A DNA stretch of 64,000 nucleotides from NCBI RefSeq assembly GCF_029889845.1, contig NZ_JARANV010000007.1:62001-126000 (forward strand), in the 5' to 3' direction. The first letter of the stretch is position 1, and every line of letters starts with the position of its first letter. Source of the stretch: Halomonas sp. 25-S5. GTDB taxonomy: Bacteria; Pseudomonadota; Gammaproteobacteria; Pseudomonadales; Halomonadaceae. Made by a program: the position numbers and the translations under genes. The notes under the pieces are model-generated. The model did not search any database. It saw only the letters and a program-made list of their open reading frames with translations, and had not been told where the DNA came from. Shown in pieces: positions 27,991 to 37,864 of the stretch.

Positions 27991-29751
27991 ATGTCCGATG
28001 ATGGTGCTGGATCACCGCCACAACACCCTTCCGGGAATGGCGTGAAGGACGACTCGATTCTTGATCGCCACCCCGCCTTGCTGTCTCGACTCGTGCTGGA
28101 GCATGCCCCGATGGCCCTGGTGGCGCTCGATGTTCACGGCAAGGTGACATGGGCTAACCCCAGTTTCCTGGCGTTGCTCGGGTCGGTGAAGGAGAGGCTG
28201 ATTGGCAAGCCGTTGACCGATATCATGCGTATGGTGTCGTGGCTTCCGGTTCCGTATGAGAGTGATGCTGAACTGGCCACGCAGCAGTGGCAGCGTATCT
28301 GGTTGGCCAGTGAGGGGATCGAGTCGTCCAGAATGGTACTGATGTCTGAGATGACCCCTGAGCCCGCTCCATCCGGGGTTGCCAGGATGCTGGCGTTCGT
28401 GGACCTCCGGGCAGGTCAGGCTGGAGAATTTCCACCGTTCTCGGATCCACATACGGGCCTTGCGAGCCAATGGGTTTTCGAGGACCGTCTACGTCACGCC
28501 ATTGAACGCGCTGATCGGCACGACCAGCGCTTGGCTGTATTGCTGATTCGGCTGGACCGTGCCGACGATGTCCGGCAGGTCTATGGTGAGCCGGTGATGC
28601 AAGCGTTGCTGCCTCAGATCAGCCGTCGGCTGACGAGCACCCTGCGCAGTGAGGACAGCATTGCCTATCTCGGTGGCGATCGCTGGGGCGTGCTGATAGA
28701 GCATCCGGTGTCCCCGGAGAGCCTGCAGTCTGCTGCGCTGCGGTGCCTGGAGGCTATGGAGGCGCCCTTCACGTTGGGCCGTCCGCCGTTGCTGCTTACC
28801 CTGTCCATCGGCATCGCCATGTTTCCGGACAACGGCAGTTCACCGGAGCAGTTGATGGAGAGCGCCGGTCAGGCGCTGGTCAAGGCTCGCCCTGGAGGTC
28901 ATGCGTTCTTCGACCAGGGCCTCAAGCGCCAGCTCTCGCAGCGCATGGCGCTTCGGCACTGCCTGCAGGAGGCGCTGCTGTGTCCCGACCGTCATTTCGA
29001 TGTGGTCTACCAGCCTCAGGTTGATCTGGAGAACGGCTGTTGCGTCGGTGTCGAGGCACTCGTGCGCTGGCGACACCCTAAGCAGGGGGTCCTGCAGCCT
29101 GACGCCTTCTTGCCGATGGTGGCCGAAATGGCGCAGATGGTCAGGCTCGACCGTTGGGTCATCGAGCAGGTCATTGCTCAGCACCAGCGCTGGCAGTCAG
29201 AAGGGTCGCCCCTGGCGGGCCTTAGGATATCCATCAATCTTGATGCAAGCCTGCTGGAGCAGGCGGTCTTCGATGGCCGTCCACTTGATCGCTTCCTGCG
29301 TCAGTCGTCTGGTGAGCTGAGTTGGTTGAGCCTGGAGGTCGATGGAAAGGTGCTCTCCGAGCAGGCGGAAGTCCATGGCCTGTTGCTGCGTCGTCTCTCC
29401 AGAATGGGGATTCGGCTGGCAGTCGATAACCTGGGGGGTGCCCCCGTGGACTTGATACGCCTGGCGATGCTTCCGGTTTCCCATGGAAAGATCGGACGTG
29501 AGCTAGTGCATGGCCTGGCGGATAGCAGCTCGTTTGCCCGCCAGGCGCTGAGTGCGCTGTCGCAATGCCTGAAGGCATTGCAGCTGGAAAGCGTCATGGT
29601 GGGGGTGGAAACGGCCGAGCAGCTCACAGCAGCGCGGCATAAGGGGGTTGATCAGGTCCAGGGAAATCTGCTGGGCCCGCCGATGGCGGCTGGCGAGCTG
29701 GCAACGTGGCTAGGACGTTATCCCGATCTGCAGGTGCTCTCGAAACCATGA
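27991..29751 (+). CDS. PAS-GGDEF-EAL protein with degenerate catalytic motifs
   Basis: 586 residues: PAS (about 30-135, EHAPMALVALDVHGKVTWANPSF), GGDEF-like (about 150-300) and EAL-like (about 330-575). The GGDEF motif reads GGDRW, so cyclase activity is unlikely. The EAL domain keeps VEALVRW and SINLDAS but has VDNLGG for DDFGTG, KIG for KID and VGVET for EGVET, removing several metal ligands. It is probably a binding or interaction protein rather than an enzyme. GGGAG lies 6 bp before the ATG. Divergent from the YcgR/HD-GYP gene and convergent with flgN. Confidence 0.85.
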   Translation: MSDDGAGSPPQHPSGNGVKDDSILDRHPALLSRLVLEHAPMALVALDVHGKVTWANPSFLALLGSVKERLIGKPLTDIMRMVSWLPVPYESDAELATQQWQRIWLASEGIESSRMVLMSEMTPEPAPSGVARMLAFVDLRAGQAGEFPPFSDPHTGLASQWVFEDRLRHAIERADRHDQRLAVLLIRLDRADDVRQVYGEPVMQALLPQISRRLTSTLRSEDSIAYLGGDRWGVLIEHPVSPESLQSAALRCLEAMEAPFTLGRPPLLLTLSIGIAMFPDNGSSPEQLMESAGQALVKARPGGHAFFDQGLKRQLSQRMALRHCLQEALLCPDRHFDVVYQPQVDLENGCCVGVEALVRWRHPKQGVLQPDAFLPMVAEMAQMVRLDRWVIEQVIAQHQRWQSEGSPLAGLRISINLDASLLEQAVFDGRPLDRFLRQSSGELSWLSLEVDGKVLSEQAEVHGLLLRRLSRMGIRLAVDNLGGAPVDLIRLAMLPVSHGKIGRELVHGLADSSSFARQALSALSQCLKALQLESVMVGVETAEQLTAARHKGVDQVQGNLLGPPMAAGELATWLGRYPDLQVLSKP

Positions 29752-29813
29752 GTCTTGAGTAGAGAGCGCCGGAGGGTAGGCGCGTGCAGGGCTGGTTGCA
29801 TGCTGCCATGCGA

Positions 29814-30263
29814 TCAAGCAGAGGTGTTCAGTCGTCTCTGGCCTGATGTCGTGCGGCCGTCGGGTGTGTACACGGGCTTCTCGGCGATGCGGTGAATGTA
29901 GTCCAGCATCTGCTGATTGTGCGACATGCGCAGGCTTACCAGGCGACCGTTGCGGTCATTCAGGCGGGCAGTGTGTGCCGCCATCTCAAGGGTGGCCTGC
30001 CACTGGGTGAGGCAGCCCGCATCTTCGGCCGCCAGACGCGCACCGTCGCCGCCAGTGGTATAGCCAAGCCTCTGCTGGATCCGGGCACGAGTCGACTCGG
30101 TTTCCTCGAGGCTGGCTAGCAGGCGTGACTTTTCCTGCGCGATCTTCTCGAGTTGTGGGCCATCGATGGTTCCGCTGAGCAGCTGCTCCTGTTCGTTTTC
30201 GAGCAGGCGGGTCAGTGCCCCCAGTCGAGACCGCTGTTCCTCGAGCAGGCGGCGAAGGCTCAT
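29814..30263 (-). CDS. flgN: Flagellar chaperone FlgN
   Basis: 149 residues, helical: LLEEQRSRLGALTRLLENEQEQLLSG, KIAQEKSRLLASLE, and the C-terminal LRMSHNQQMLDYIHR region typical of FlgN, which binds the hook-filament junction proteins FlgK and FlgL. Start overlaps the flgM stop (ATGA). Position after flgM supports the call. Confidence 0.88.
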   Translation of the reverse strand: MSLRRLLEEQRSRLGALTRLLENEQEQLLSGTIDGPQLEKIAQEKSRLLASLEETESTRARIQQRLGYTTGGDGARLAAEDAGCLTQWQATLEMAAHTARLNDRNGRLVSLRMSHNQQMLDYIHRIAEKPVYTPDGRTTSGQRRLNTSA

Positions 30264-30553
30264 TCGTTGGCGTCCTTGCTGTTCAGCAGATCCTGGACGC
30301 TCGCAATCAGGCCATCGGCAATGCGGTCGGCCCGCATGTCCAGTCGGCCCTCGCGGATGGCGTCTCGAAGCTCTTCAACACGCACCGTGTCGATGTCCTG
30401 ACTGCTGTCCGTGGCGGCCTGGCTCAGGTGGGTCGTGGCTGACGGGCCGTCATCCTGCTGGTGGGCGCGATCTGACCCCTGAGTCTTGCGGGTGTCGTCA
30501 CGCGGCTCCGCCTGGGCAGGACGCTGCAGGGGATGGTGGTTGTCGATTTTCAC
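30260..30553 (-). CDS. flgM: Anti-sigma 28 factor FlgM
   Basis: 97 residues. N-terminal half polar and probably disordered; C-terminal helices VRVEELRDAIREGRLDMRADRIADGLI match the FliA-binding region. FlgM blocks FliA until exported through the finished hook-basal body. It has its own FliA promoter (30588), giving feedback control. Confidence 0.93.
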   Translation of the reverse strand: MKIDNHHPLQRPAQAEPRDDTRKTQGSDRAHQQDDGPSATTHLSQAATDSSQDIDTVRVEELRDAIREGRLDMRADRIADGLIASVQDLLNSKDANE

Positions 30554-30587
30554 GGTGATGGCCTCGTGACCGATGTGGTAATGAAGG

Positions 30588-30614
30588 GTATCGGCCGTCG
30601 ATTCGATAACTTTA
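30588..30614 (-). promoter_or_regulatory. FliA (sigma 28) promoter of flgMN
   Basis: TAAA-N15-GCCGATAC on the minus strand between flgA and flgM, matching 11 of 12 consensus positions and ending 34 bp before the flgM start. Confidence 0.85.
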
Positions 30615-30655
30615 ACGCGGTGTGACGCTCAGATGCGAGTGTGCTGCTGGTGAGC

Positions 30656-31363
30656 TTAAAAGTCCACGGTCATGCGCCCCTCGCCAACGACCCTTGCCTC
30701 GAGGATCTCGCGATCAGGGAGTCGCACGCGGACATGCTCCCCCTTGCCCCCCGGCTCCAGCGCCTCAGCCTCTCTTGCGATCCGGAATCCCGCTCCGTGG
30801 GCCTCGATCACCACACGCTGCCCTCGCTTGACCAACTGGCGGGGACGCAGATGGTGACGCTGCAGCGTCATGCCCGCGGCGAGCGGGCGGGTAGCTTGCT
30901 GGCCGATCGCCTGGCCCGGATCCAGGATGGTCTGCTGGGGCAGTCGCCCCAGGCTCCCTTGCCGTTCGGTCAGATGCTCGGGTCGGATGACCTCCCCGGC
31001 GCCGATATCACGAGCAAGCTCGACATAGTTGCCGGTGACATGAATCTCGGCCTGAAGATAGCGCACCTGTCGCCCCTGGTCGCCACAGCGCACGCCTACC
31101 GAGACGCGTCCGACCGGTCGTGAGGAGGCATTGGGTAGAAAGGGGGTGGGGTGCTCGCAGGTTGGCAGGCTGGCGCGTGGCGGATGAACCTCGATCACGA
31201 CCTCGTCGCCTGAGGCCCTGGCTTGCTCGTAGAGGAAGGCGTGAATCTTCGCCAGCAGGGCATCTTCTCCGGCCTGGCTCGGTCCTGCCAGCAGCAACAA
31301 GGTCATCGCCAGCAGGTGGGCCATATGCCGGGCGGAGCGTGACGATAGACAATGTCGGAGCAT
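30656..31363 (-). CDS. flgA: P-ring assembly chaperone FlgA
   Basis: 235 residues from the ATG at 31363, giving an N-terminal signal peptide (MAHLLAMTLLLLAGPSQA). The C-terminal SAF-like part is typical: ARDIGAGEVIRPEHLTERQG, LDPGQAIGQQATRPLAAGMTL, VKRGQRVVIEAHGAGFRIAREAEAL. It works in the periplasm to assemble the FlgI P ring. No strong ribosome site is seen; ATGs at 31411 and 31324 are alternatives. Divergent from flgB. Confidence 0.92.
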   Translation of the reverse strand: MLRHCLSSRSARHMAHLLAMTLLLLAGPSQAGEDALLAKIHAFLYEQARASGDEVVIEVHPPRASLPTCEHPTPFLPNASSRPVGRVSVGVRCGDQGRQVRYLQAEIHVTGNYVELARDIGAGEVIRPEHLTERQGSLGRLPQQTILDPGQAIGQQATRPLAAGMTLQRHHLRPRQLVKRGQRVVIEAHGAGFRIAREAEALEPGGKGEHVRVRLPDREILEARVVGEGRMTVDF

Positions 31364-31437
31364 GTCGAGGCCAGGTTGGGTGACTGATGCCACGATTCTA
31401 GCGACTGTCATCTTCGATGAAACTCGTGAATTGGCAA

Positions 31438-31458
31438 CCCGAATGACGACTGTTCGGG
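31438..31458. promoter_or_regulatory. Dyad in flgA-flgB divergent promoter region
   Basis: CCCGAA-N9-TTCGGG in the 162-bp gap between divergent flgA and flgB, which should carry FlhD4C2-dependent promoters for both. No clear -35/-10 pair could be assigned. Confidence 0.35.
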
Positions 31459-31525
31459 CCTTTGTTATGACACGAGCTTGGCTATTCTCCATAGTCGACT
31501 CATACCTTTTCTGGGGAGTGCCGGG

Positions 31526-31936
31526 ATGATCGATCGGCTCGAAGCCTCTTTGAACTTCCATCAGCAGGCCCTTGGGCTGCGTCAGGAGCGCCAGAAGGTG
31601 CTGGCCAGCAATATCGCCAATGCTGATACGCCGGGCTACAAGGCCCGGGACATGGACTTTGCCAGCGAGTTGAAGAAAGCCGTCAAGCAGGGCGGTGATG
31701 GCAGCGGACTGGCCCTGTCGAGGACCTCCGCGCGCCATATCGAGGGCCAGGGGCTCCCCAGCGCGTCTCGCGAGCTGCTGTACCGGGTGCCCGACCAGCC
31801 AAGTCTCGATGGCAATACCGTGGACATGAATCGTGAACGGACTCAGTTCGCCGACAACTCGGTCCGTTACCAGTCGGCGCTGACGATTCTCAACAGCCGC
31901 ATCCAGGGCCTCAAGAAGGCCATGCAGCCCGAATAA
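31526..31936 (+). CDS. flgB: Flagellar rod protein FlgB
   Basis: 136 residues from the ATG at 31526, 8 bp after GGGGAG. N-terminal [34 protein letters not shown] is the rod/hook signature; the C-terminus has the helical tail. Proximal rod subunit and first gene of the flgBCDEFGHIJ operon. Confidence 0.96.
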   Translation: MIDRLEASLNFHQQALGLRQERQKVLASNIANADTPGYKARDMDFASELKKAVKQGGDGSGLALSRTSARHIEGQGLPSASRELLYRVPDQPSLDGNTVDMNRERTQFADNSVRYQSALTILNSRIQGLKKAMQPE

Positions 31937-31951
31937 TCCAGGAGTGACCGC

Positions 31952-32359
31952 ATGTCGATGTTCTCCATCTTCGATATCTCCGGCTCGGCCATGAGCGCCC
32001 AGTCACAGCGCATGAATGTCACCGCCAGCAATCTGGCGAACGCGGACAGCGTGTCGGGCCCTGACGGAGAGGCCTATCGCGCCAAGCAGGTCATGTTCGA
32101 AACCCGAGCACAGTCGCGCGACGGCATCGGAGGGGTTGGTGTCCGCGAAGTGGTCGAGGATCCCTCACCCATGCGCATGGAGTATCGGCCGGGCCACCCC
32201 CTGGCGGATGAGGAAGGCTACGTGACCATGCCCAATGTCGATCCGGTGGGCGAGATGGTCAACATGATCTCGGCCTCGCGCTCCTACCAGGCCAACGTCG
32301 AGGTCATGAACACCAACAAGCAACTGATGCTCAAGACACTGACATTGGGCGAGGGGTAA
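31952..32359 (+). CDS. flgC: Flagellar rod protein FlgC
   Basis: 135 residues: [29 protein letters not shown] at the N-terminus and [24 protein letters not shown] at the C-terminus, the paired helical ends of axial proteins. Proximal rod subunit. Confidence 0.97.
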   Translation: MSMFSIFDISGSAMSAQSQRMNVTASNLANADSVSGPDGEAYRAKQVMFETRAQSRDGIGGVGVREVVEDPSPMRMEYRPGHPLADEEGYVTMPNVDPVGEMVNMISASRSYQANVEVMNTNKQLMLKTLTLGEG

Positions 32360-32363
32360 GCAC

Positions 32364-33059
32364 ATGGCGACCACCATCGACAGCAGCGTGCTCAACAGCC
32401 TGAATGCCGGCGGACCGTCCGCAAACCAGGCCAAGAACCAGTCCGCCGACTTGCGCAACAACTTCATGACCCTCCTGGTGACTCAGTTGAAGAACCAGGA
32501 TCCCCTCAACCCGATGGACAACAACGAGACCACCTCGCAGCTGGCCCAGATCAATACCGTCAGCGGCATCGAGGAGCTCAACCAGTCCCTGAAGGACATC
32601 AATGGCCAGATCAATGCCGGCCAGGCGCTGCAGGCCAGTGGCCTGATCGGTCAGGGCGTGCTGGTGCCGGGAAACCGGGTTCTGCTCAACCACGGCGAGA
32701 CCGGTGAAGTGAACACCACCCCCTTCGGCATCGAGCTCGATGCCCCCGCCGACAACGTGAAGGTCACCATTACCAATGGTGCCGGAGAAGTGGTCAACCG
32801 CTATGACATCGGGGCGGTGTCTGCCGGCGTTGAGTCCTTCCGCTGGGATGGGTTGACCAGTGAGGGGCAGAAGGCCGCGGACGGCTCCTATCAGGTCAGC
32901 ATCGAGGCGACTCGAGGGGACAAGCCGCTTGCCGCCGAGACCCTCAACTACGCCATGGTCAATGGCATCACGCCGGCCGATGAGAATGGCACCTTCTCGC
33001 TGGACCTGGGGGCCATCTACGGTCAGGTTGGTATTGCCGACGTCAAGCAGATTCTCTAG
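32364..33059 (+). CDS. flgD: Hook cap protein FlgD
   Basis: 231 residues. N-terminal FMTLLVTQLKNQDPLNPMDNNE is the FlgD signature, followed by a beta-rich domain with the FLGD-Ig-like VESFRWDGLTSEGQKAADGSYQ. It caps the growing hook and is shed afterwards. Confidence 0.97.
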   Translation: MATTIDSSVLNSLNAGGPSANQAKNQSADLRNNFMTLLVTQLKNQDPLNPMDNNETTSQLAQINTVSGIEELNQSLKDINGQINAGQALQASGLIGQGVLVPGNRVLLNHGETGEVNTTPFGIELDAPADNVKVTITNGAGEVVNRYDIGAVSAGVESFRWDGLTSEGQKAADGSYQVSIEATRGDKPLAAETLNYAMVNGITPADENGTFSLDLGAIYGQVGIADVKQIL

Positions 33060-33105
33060 TAGCCTCGTTCCAGACAACAGAAGAATGATCCGCAGGGGAA
33101 AAGAC

Positions 33106-34383
33106 ATGGGATTTTCACAAGCACTGAGTGGGTTGAACGCCGCCGCCTCCAGCCTGGACGTCCAGGGCAACAACATCGCCAACTCCCAGACCGTGGGCTT
33201 CAAGAGCAGCAACGCCCAGTTTTCCGATGTCTTTGCCAACTCCAAGGTCGGCCTGGGGACGCGGGTTTCCACCGTGTTACAGGACTTCAGTGAGGGCAAT
33301 CTGGAAGCGACCAGTCGCAACCTGGATCTTGGCATCAGCGGTCAGGGCTTCTTCCGTTTCCAGCAGGCAGGGCAGGTGGTCTACTCCCGCAACGGCCAGT
33401 TGACCATGACCCCGGATGGCTACCTGCAGAACTCACAGGGCGCGCGCCTCATGGGCTTCGGGGCCAATGCAGCAGGGGACGTGCAGCGCGGTGGCCAGCC
33501 CGAGATACTACGCGTGGCGGCCGACGAGATGCCGGCCAGTGCCACCACCCAGGTGGCCACCACCTTCAACCTGGATTCGCGCGTCACCGACCAGGATCTA
33601 CGGCAGACAACGCTGCGCACCGACAGTGCCACCCCGCCGGCCACTGAGAACATCGAGTATCATTTCTCGAACAACTTTACGGCCTATGACTCCCTGGGCA
33701 ATCCACGCAATATCAGCGTCTACTACGAAAAAACAGGCGCAAATAACTGGACAGCCCGTATGGCGATGGACGGTCAGGCGCTGATGGACAATGCCGCCCC
33801 ACCTGCTGTCGAAGAGTATGACCTTCTGTTCGATGTAAACGGCCAATTGCGTGCCGGCGTAGGTGACGTCGACGCAGATGGCAATATCGCGGGTGGCATT
33901 CCCTTCTCCTCAGCTGACTTCATGGCAAATGAGCCAGCTGATCTGAATTTTGCCATGAACATTGCCGGTTCCACCCAGTTCGGCAATACCTCGACCACCA
34001 GCTCCCTGACCCAGAATGGCTACACGTCCGGCGCCCTGATCGGCATCGCCATCGAGGACGATGGCACCGTCACCCGCAACTACGCCAACGAGCAGTCGCT
34101 GGCGGCGGGGCAGGTCGCCATGGCCAACTTCCGCAACCCGGAGGGCCTGAAGCCCGAGGGTGACAACGCCTGGTCCGCCACCCAGGCCTCCGGGCAGGAG
34201 CTGGTTGGCCCTCCCGGCACGGGGCTGCTGGGCACGATCGAGTCCGGCGCGATCGAGACCTCCAACGTCGACATGGCGAGCGAGCTGGTCAGCATGATCG
34301 TGACCCAGCGCGCCTACCAGGCGAACTCCCAGACCATCAAGACCCAGGACGAGGTCCTGCAGACCGCCATCAACCTGCGCTGA
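33106..34383 (+). CDS. flgE: Flagellar hook protein FlgE
   Basis: 425 residues from the ATG at 33106, 8 bp after AGGGG. N-terminal SQALSGLNAAASSLDVQGNNIANSQTVGFKSS and C-terminal ASELVSMIVTQRAYQANSQTIKTQDEVLQ form the axial coiled ends around a variable, surface-exposed middle. Builds the hook. Confidence 0.97.
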   Translation: MGFSQALSGLNAAASSLDVQGNNIANSQTVGFKSSNAQFSDVFANSKVGLGTRVSTVLQDFSEGNLEATSRNLDLGISGQGFFRFQQAGQVVYSRNGQLTMTPDGYLQNSQGARLMGFGANAAGDVQRGGQPEILRVAADEMPASATTQVATTFNLDSRVTDQDLRQTTLRTDSATPPATENIEYHFSNNFTAYDSLGNPRNISVYYEKTGANNWTARMAMDGQALMDNAAPPAVEEYDLLFDVNGQLRAGVGDVDADGNIAGGIPFSSADFMANEPADLNFAMNIAGSTQFGNTSTTSSLTQNGYTSGALIGIAIEDDGTVTRNYANEQSLAAGQVAMANFRNPEGLKPEGDNAWSATQASGQELVGPPGTGLLGTIESGAIETSNVDMASELVSMIVTQRAYQANSQTIKTQDEVLQTAINLR

Positions 34384-34405
34384 TCGCGTCGACGGAGTTT
34401 GACCC

Positions 34406-35164
34406 ATGGATCGCATTCTCTATACCGCCATGAGCGGCGCCAGACAGAGCATGGAGCAGCAGTCGGTGGTGAGTCACAACCTCGCCAACGTCGATACCGC
34501 CGGCTTTCGTGCGCAGCTTCACGCCATGCGCGCCGTGCCGGTGCAGGGCGACGGCGTGCTGCCCACCCGCGTCTCGGTGGCGGCCTCTACACCGGGCGTA
34601 GATCTCTCGGCCGGCAGCATCAACCAGACCGGGCGTGCCCTGGACGTGGCCATCGACGGGCAGGGGTGGCTCGCCGTGCAGGCACCGGACGGCGGGGAAG
34701 CCTATACCCGCCGCGGTGACCTTCAGGTGGACGGCAATGGCCTGCTGACCAGTGTCGGCCGCCCGGTGATGGGTGACGGCGGTCCCATCCAGCTGCCGCT
34801 GGGCGCGCAGGTCTCCATCGGGGCGGATGGCACCATCAGTACCATCGGCGCCGGGGAGGATCCCGATGCCTTGGTGCCGGTCGGGCGTCTCAAGCTGGTC
34901 AACCCGCCCGAGGGGGAGCTTGCACGCGGCGATGACGGGCTGTTCCGCCCCGTCGGCGGGGCGCAAGACGCGCCAGCGGCGCTGCCGGCCGATGAGAACG
35001 TGCGTCTCGCCAGCGGGGCGCTGGAGAGCAGCAACGTCAGCGCCGTGGACGCCATGGTGTCGATGATCGACGTGGCGCGCCGCTACGAGATGCAAACCAA
35101 GGTGATCAGCACGGCCGACGAGAACGCGCAGCGTGCCAACAGCCTGCTGTCGCTGCAGGGTTAA
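34406..35164 (+). CDS. flgF: Flagellar rod protein FlgF
   Basis: 252 residues: [36 protein letters not shown] and the C-terminal [29 protein letters not shown]. Proximal rod subunit, in the usual order before flgG. Confidence 0.96.
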   Translation: MDRILYTAMSGARQSMEQQSVVSHNLANVDTAGFRAQLHAMRAVPVQGDGVLPTRVSVAASTPGVDLSAGSINQTGRALDVAIDGQGWLAVQAPDGGEAYTRRGDLQVDGNGLLTSVGRPVMGDGGPIQLPLGAQVSIGADGTISTIGAGEDPDALVPVGRLKLVNPPEGELARGDDGLFRPVGGAQDAPAALPADENVRLASGALESSNVSAVDAMVSMIDVARRYEMQTKVISTADENAQRANSLLSLQG

Positions 35165-35202
35165 GCACCAGAGTCGTCACCTACTATCGAGAGGAACCCG
35201 GA

Positions 35203-35985
35203 ATGATCAAGTCACTCTGGACCGCCAAGACAGGCCTGGAATCGCAGCAGGTCAAGCTGGATGTCATTTCCAACAACCTGGCCAACGTCAGCACCAACGG
35301 CTTCAAGCAGTCTCGCGCCGTGTTCGAGGACCTGCTGTACCAGAACATGCGACAGCCCGGTGCCCAGAACAACATTCAGGACCGCCTGCCCTCGGGCATG
35401 CAGGTGGGAACTGGTGTGCGCCCCGTGGCCACCGAGCGGCTGCATACCCAGGGTGGGCTGGAGGCGACCGGCAATTCGCGGGATATGGCCATCAATGGCA
35501 ACGGTTTCTTTCAGGTGCTGATGCCGGATGGCTCCACCGCCTATACGCGGGACGGCAGCTTCCAGCTTAATGAAAATGGCCAGATGGTCACGGCCAACGG
35601 CTATCCGCTCGAGCCGGCGATCATCGTGCCCGACAACGCCCTCTCGGTGTCCATTGGCGAGGATGGCGTCGTGACCGTCACCGAGCCGGGTAGTAGCCAG
35701 GACAACCAGGTGGGCCAGATCACCCTGTCCACGTTCGTCAACCCGACCGGGCTCGAGAGTATGGGAGGCAACCTCTATGCCGAGACGACCTCCTCCGGGC
35801 CGCGCAACGAGTCCATGCCCGGGATGAACGGTGCGGGTCGCCTCTTCCAGGGCTATGTGGAGACCTCCAACGTCAACGTGGTGGAGGAGATGGTCAGCAT
35901 GATCCAGACCCAGCGGGCTTACGAGATCAACAGCAAGGCGGTGCAAACCAGCGACGAAATGCTGGCGCGCCTGACCCAGCTGTAA
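35203..35985 (+). CDS. flgG: Flagellar distal rod protein FlgG
   Basis: 260 residues: [43 protein letters not shown] and C-terminal [28 protein letters not shown]. Standard length for the distal rod protein. Confidence 0.97.
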   Translation: MIKSLWTAKTGLESQQVKLDVISNNLANVSTNGFKQSRAVFEDLLYQNMRQPGAQNNIQDRLPSGMQVGTGVRPVATERLHTQGGLEATGNSRDMAINGNGFFQVLMPDGSTAYTRDGSFQLNENGQMVTANGYPLEPAIIVPDNALSVSIGEDGVVTVTEPGSSQDNQVGQITLSTFVNPTGLESMGGNLYAETTSSGPRNESMPGMNGAGRLFQGYVETSNVNVVEEMVSMIQTQRAYEINSKAVQTSDEMLARLTQL

Positions 35986-36001
35986 CCAGGAGTGGCGCGG
36001 C

Positions 36002-36727
36002 ATGCTGGGGCAGAGAATGGTGGGGCGGAAAACTCACGGGCGGTGGCGCTGCAAAGGCGAGATTGGCGTGCGGTTACTGATGGTGACCGTGGTCCTGATG
36101 GTGCTGGGAGGTTGTGCGCAGATCCCGCGTGCCTCGGTAGTCGGTGAGCAGGAGCGTATCGAGATTGCCGACCGACCCGCACCCCGTGCCAATGGCTCTA
36201 TCTATCAGGCTGAGCGAGGCTATCATCCCCTCTTCGAAGATCGCCGCCCGCGGATGGTGGGGGATATTCTGACCATTGTCCTGGACGAAGAGGTCAGTGC
36301 CAGCAAGAACAGCCAGTCCAACGCTGATCGAAGTGGTTCATCCAGTCTCGACCTGGCACAGCTGCCAGACGCCCTGGAGACGTTGGCCGAATATGGCTTC
36401 GATGTCAGTGGTGACAGCGACTTCAGCGGTGGCGGCGGGTCCGCGGCCAATAACTCCTTCACCGGCACCATCACCGTGTCGGTACTCGAGGTCATGAACA
36501 ACGGCAACCTGCGGGTACGAGGCGAGAAGCAGATCGCCATCAATCAGGGAACCGAATTCATCCGTTTCTCGGGTGTGGTCAACCCACGCACCATCACGGC
36601 CCAGAACACCGTGCTCTCCACCTCGGTCGCCGATGCGCGTATCGAGTATGTCGGCGACGGCTATATCAACGAGGCGCAGCACATGGGCTGGCTGCAGCGC
36701 TTCTTCCTCAACGTCTCGCCCTTCTAG
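36002..36727 (+). CDS. flgH: L-ring lipoprotein FlgH
   Basis: 241 residues with a lipobox LMVLGGC (C38). The ATG at 36002 has AGGAG 9 bp upstream; a GTG at 36068 would give a shorter, more typical signal peptide. The family core is DILTIVLDEEVSASKNSQSNADRSG and VSVLEVMNNGNLRVRGEKQI. Forms the outer-membrane L ring. Confidence 0.95.
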   Translation: MLGQRMVGRKTHGRWRCKGEIGVRLLMVTVVLMVLGGCAQIPRASVVGEQERIEIADRPAPRANGSIYQAERGYHPLFEDRRPRMVGDILTIVLDEEVSASKNSQSNADRSGSSSLDLAQLPDALETLAEYGFDVSGDSDFSGGGGSAANNSFTGTITVSVLEVMNNGNLRVRGEKQIAINQGTEFIRFSGVVNPRTITAQNTVLSTSVADARIEYVGDGYINEAQHMGWLQRFFLNVSPF

Positions 36728-36735
36728 GTGGTGGC

Positions 36736-37863
36736 ATGATGCGTGTTGAACGTTTGGCGAGAAATCCTTTCGTGCGGCTCCTGCTGTTGGCCATGGTCGC
36801 GCTGATGACCCTGCCGGCCCACGCCGAGCGGATCCGCGAACTGGCGTCGTTCAGTGGTGTGAGAGACAACGTGCTGGTGGGCTACGGGCTGGTGGTCGGC
36901 TTGGACAACTCGGGTGATCAGACGACACAGGCGCCGTTCACCGGCCAGAGCCTGTCCAACATGCTCTCGCAGCTGGGCATCACCGTGCCGCCAGGGACCA
37001 ATATGCAGCTGCGCAACGTGGCAGCCGTGATGGTCACTGCTGACCTGCCCCCATTCTCGCGTCCCGGTCAGCGTCTCGACGTGACCGTCTCCTCCGTGGG
37101 CAATGCCCGCAGCCTGCGCGGCGGCACGCTGTTGATGACGCCGCTCAAGGGGGCCGATGGCGATACCTACGCCATCGCCCAGGGGAATCTGTTGATTGGC
37201 GGGGCCGGGGGCCAAGCCGGTGGCAGCAGCATCCAGATCAACCAGCAGGCCAGCGGTCGTATTGCTGGTGGGGCCATGGTCGAACGCGAAGTGCCCCTCG
37301 ATCTGGGTGCCAACGGCGGAGTGCTCGAACTTGCGCTCAACGAAGCGGATTTCGGAACAGCCCAACGTGTGGTGAGCGCGATCAATGCCGAGTTCGCTCG
37401 CCCGGTAGCGGCGGCCCGCAATGGTCGGGTCATCGCCCTTGACGGCCCGCAGAATGCCAACTCGCGCGTCAACTTCATGGCGCGTGTCGAGAACGTTCAG
37501 GTCACGCCCGCCGAGGCTCCCGCCCGGGTGGTGCTCAACTCACGCACCGGCTCCATCGTGCTCAATGGCAACGTGAGGCTGCGCCAGGCGGCCGTGGCCC
37601 ACGGCAACCTCTCGATTGTCATCGATACCGATGTGGGCGTCAGCCAGCCGAATCCCTTCGGGGGTGGCGAGACCGTGGTGGTTCAGGACACCGAGATCAG
37701 CGTCGAGCAGCAGCCCGGTACTCTCAAGGTCGTGGAGGGCGCGGACCTGCTGGAAGTGGTGGATGCGTTGAACTCCTTGGGGGCAACGCCCGCCGACCTG
37801 ATGTCGATTCTCGAGGCGCTCAAGGCTGCGGGATCGCTGCGTGCCGAGCTGGAGATCATCTGA
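36736..37863 (+). CDS. flgI: P-ring protein FlgI
   Basis: 375 residues with a cleavable signal peptide ending LPAHA. The mature protein starts ERIRELASFSGVRDNVLVGYGLVVGLDNSGDQT, as in FlgI, and ends DLLEVVDALNSLGATPADLMSILEALKAAGSLRAELEII. Forms the periplasmic P ring with help from FlgA. Confidence 0.97.
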   Translation: MMRVERLARNPFVRLLLLAMVALMTLPAHAERIRELASFSGVRDNVLVGYGLVVGLDNSGDQTTQAPFTGQSLSNMLSQLGITVPPGTNMQLRNVAAVMVTADLPPFSRPGQRLDVTVSSVGNARSLRGGTLLMTPLKGADGDTYAIAQGNLLIGGAGGQAGGSSIQINQQASGRIAGGAMVEREVPLDLGANGGVLELALNEADFGTAQRVVSAINAEFARPVAAARNGRVIALDGPQNANSRVNFMARVENVQVTPAEAPARVVLNSRTGSIVLNGNVRLRQAAVAHGNLSIVIDTDVGVSQPNPFGGGETVVVQDTEISVEQQPGTLKVVEGADLLEVVDALNSLGATPADLMSILEALKAAGSLRAELEII

Positions 37864-37864
37864 C

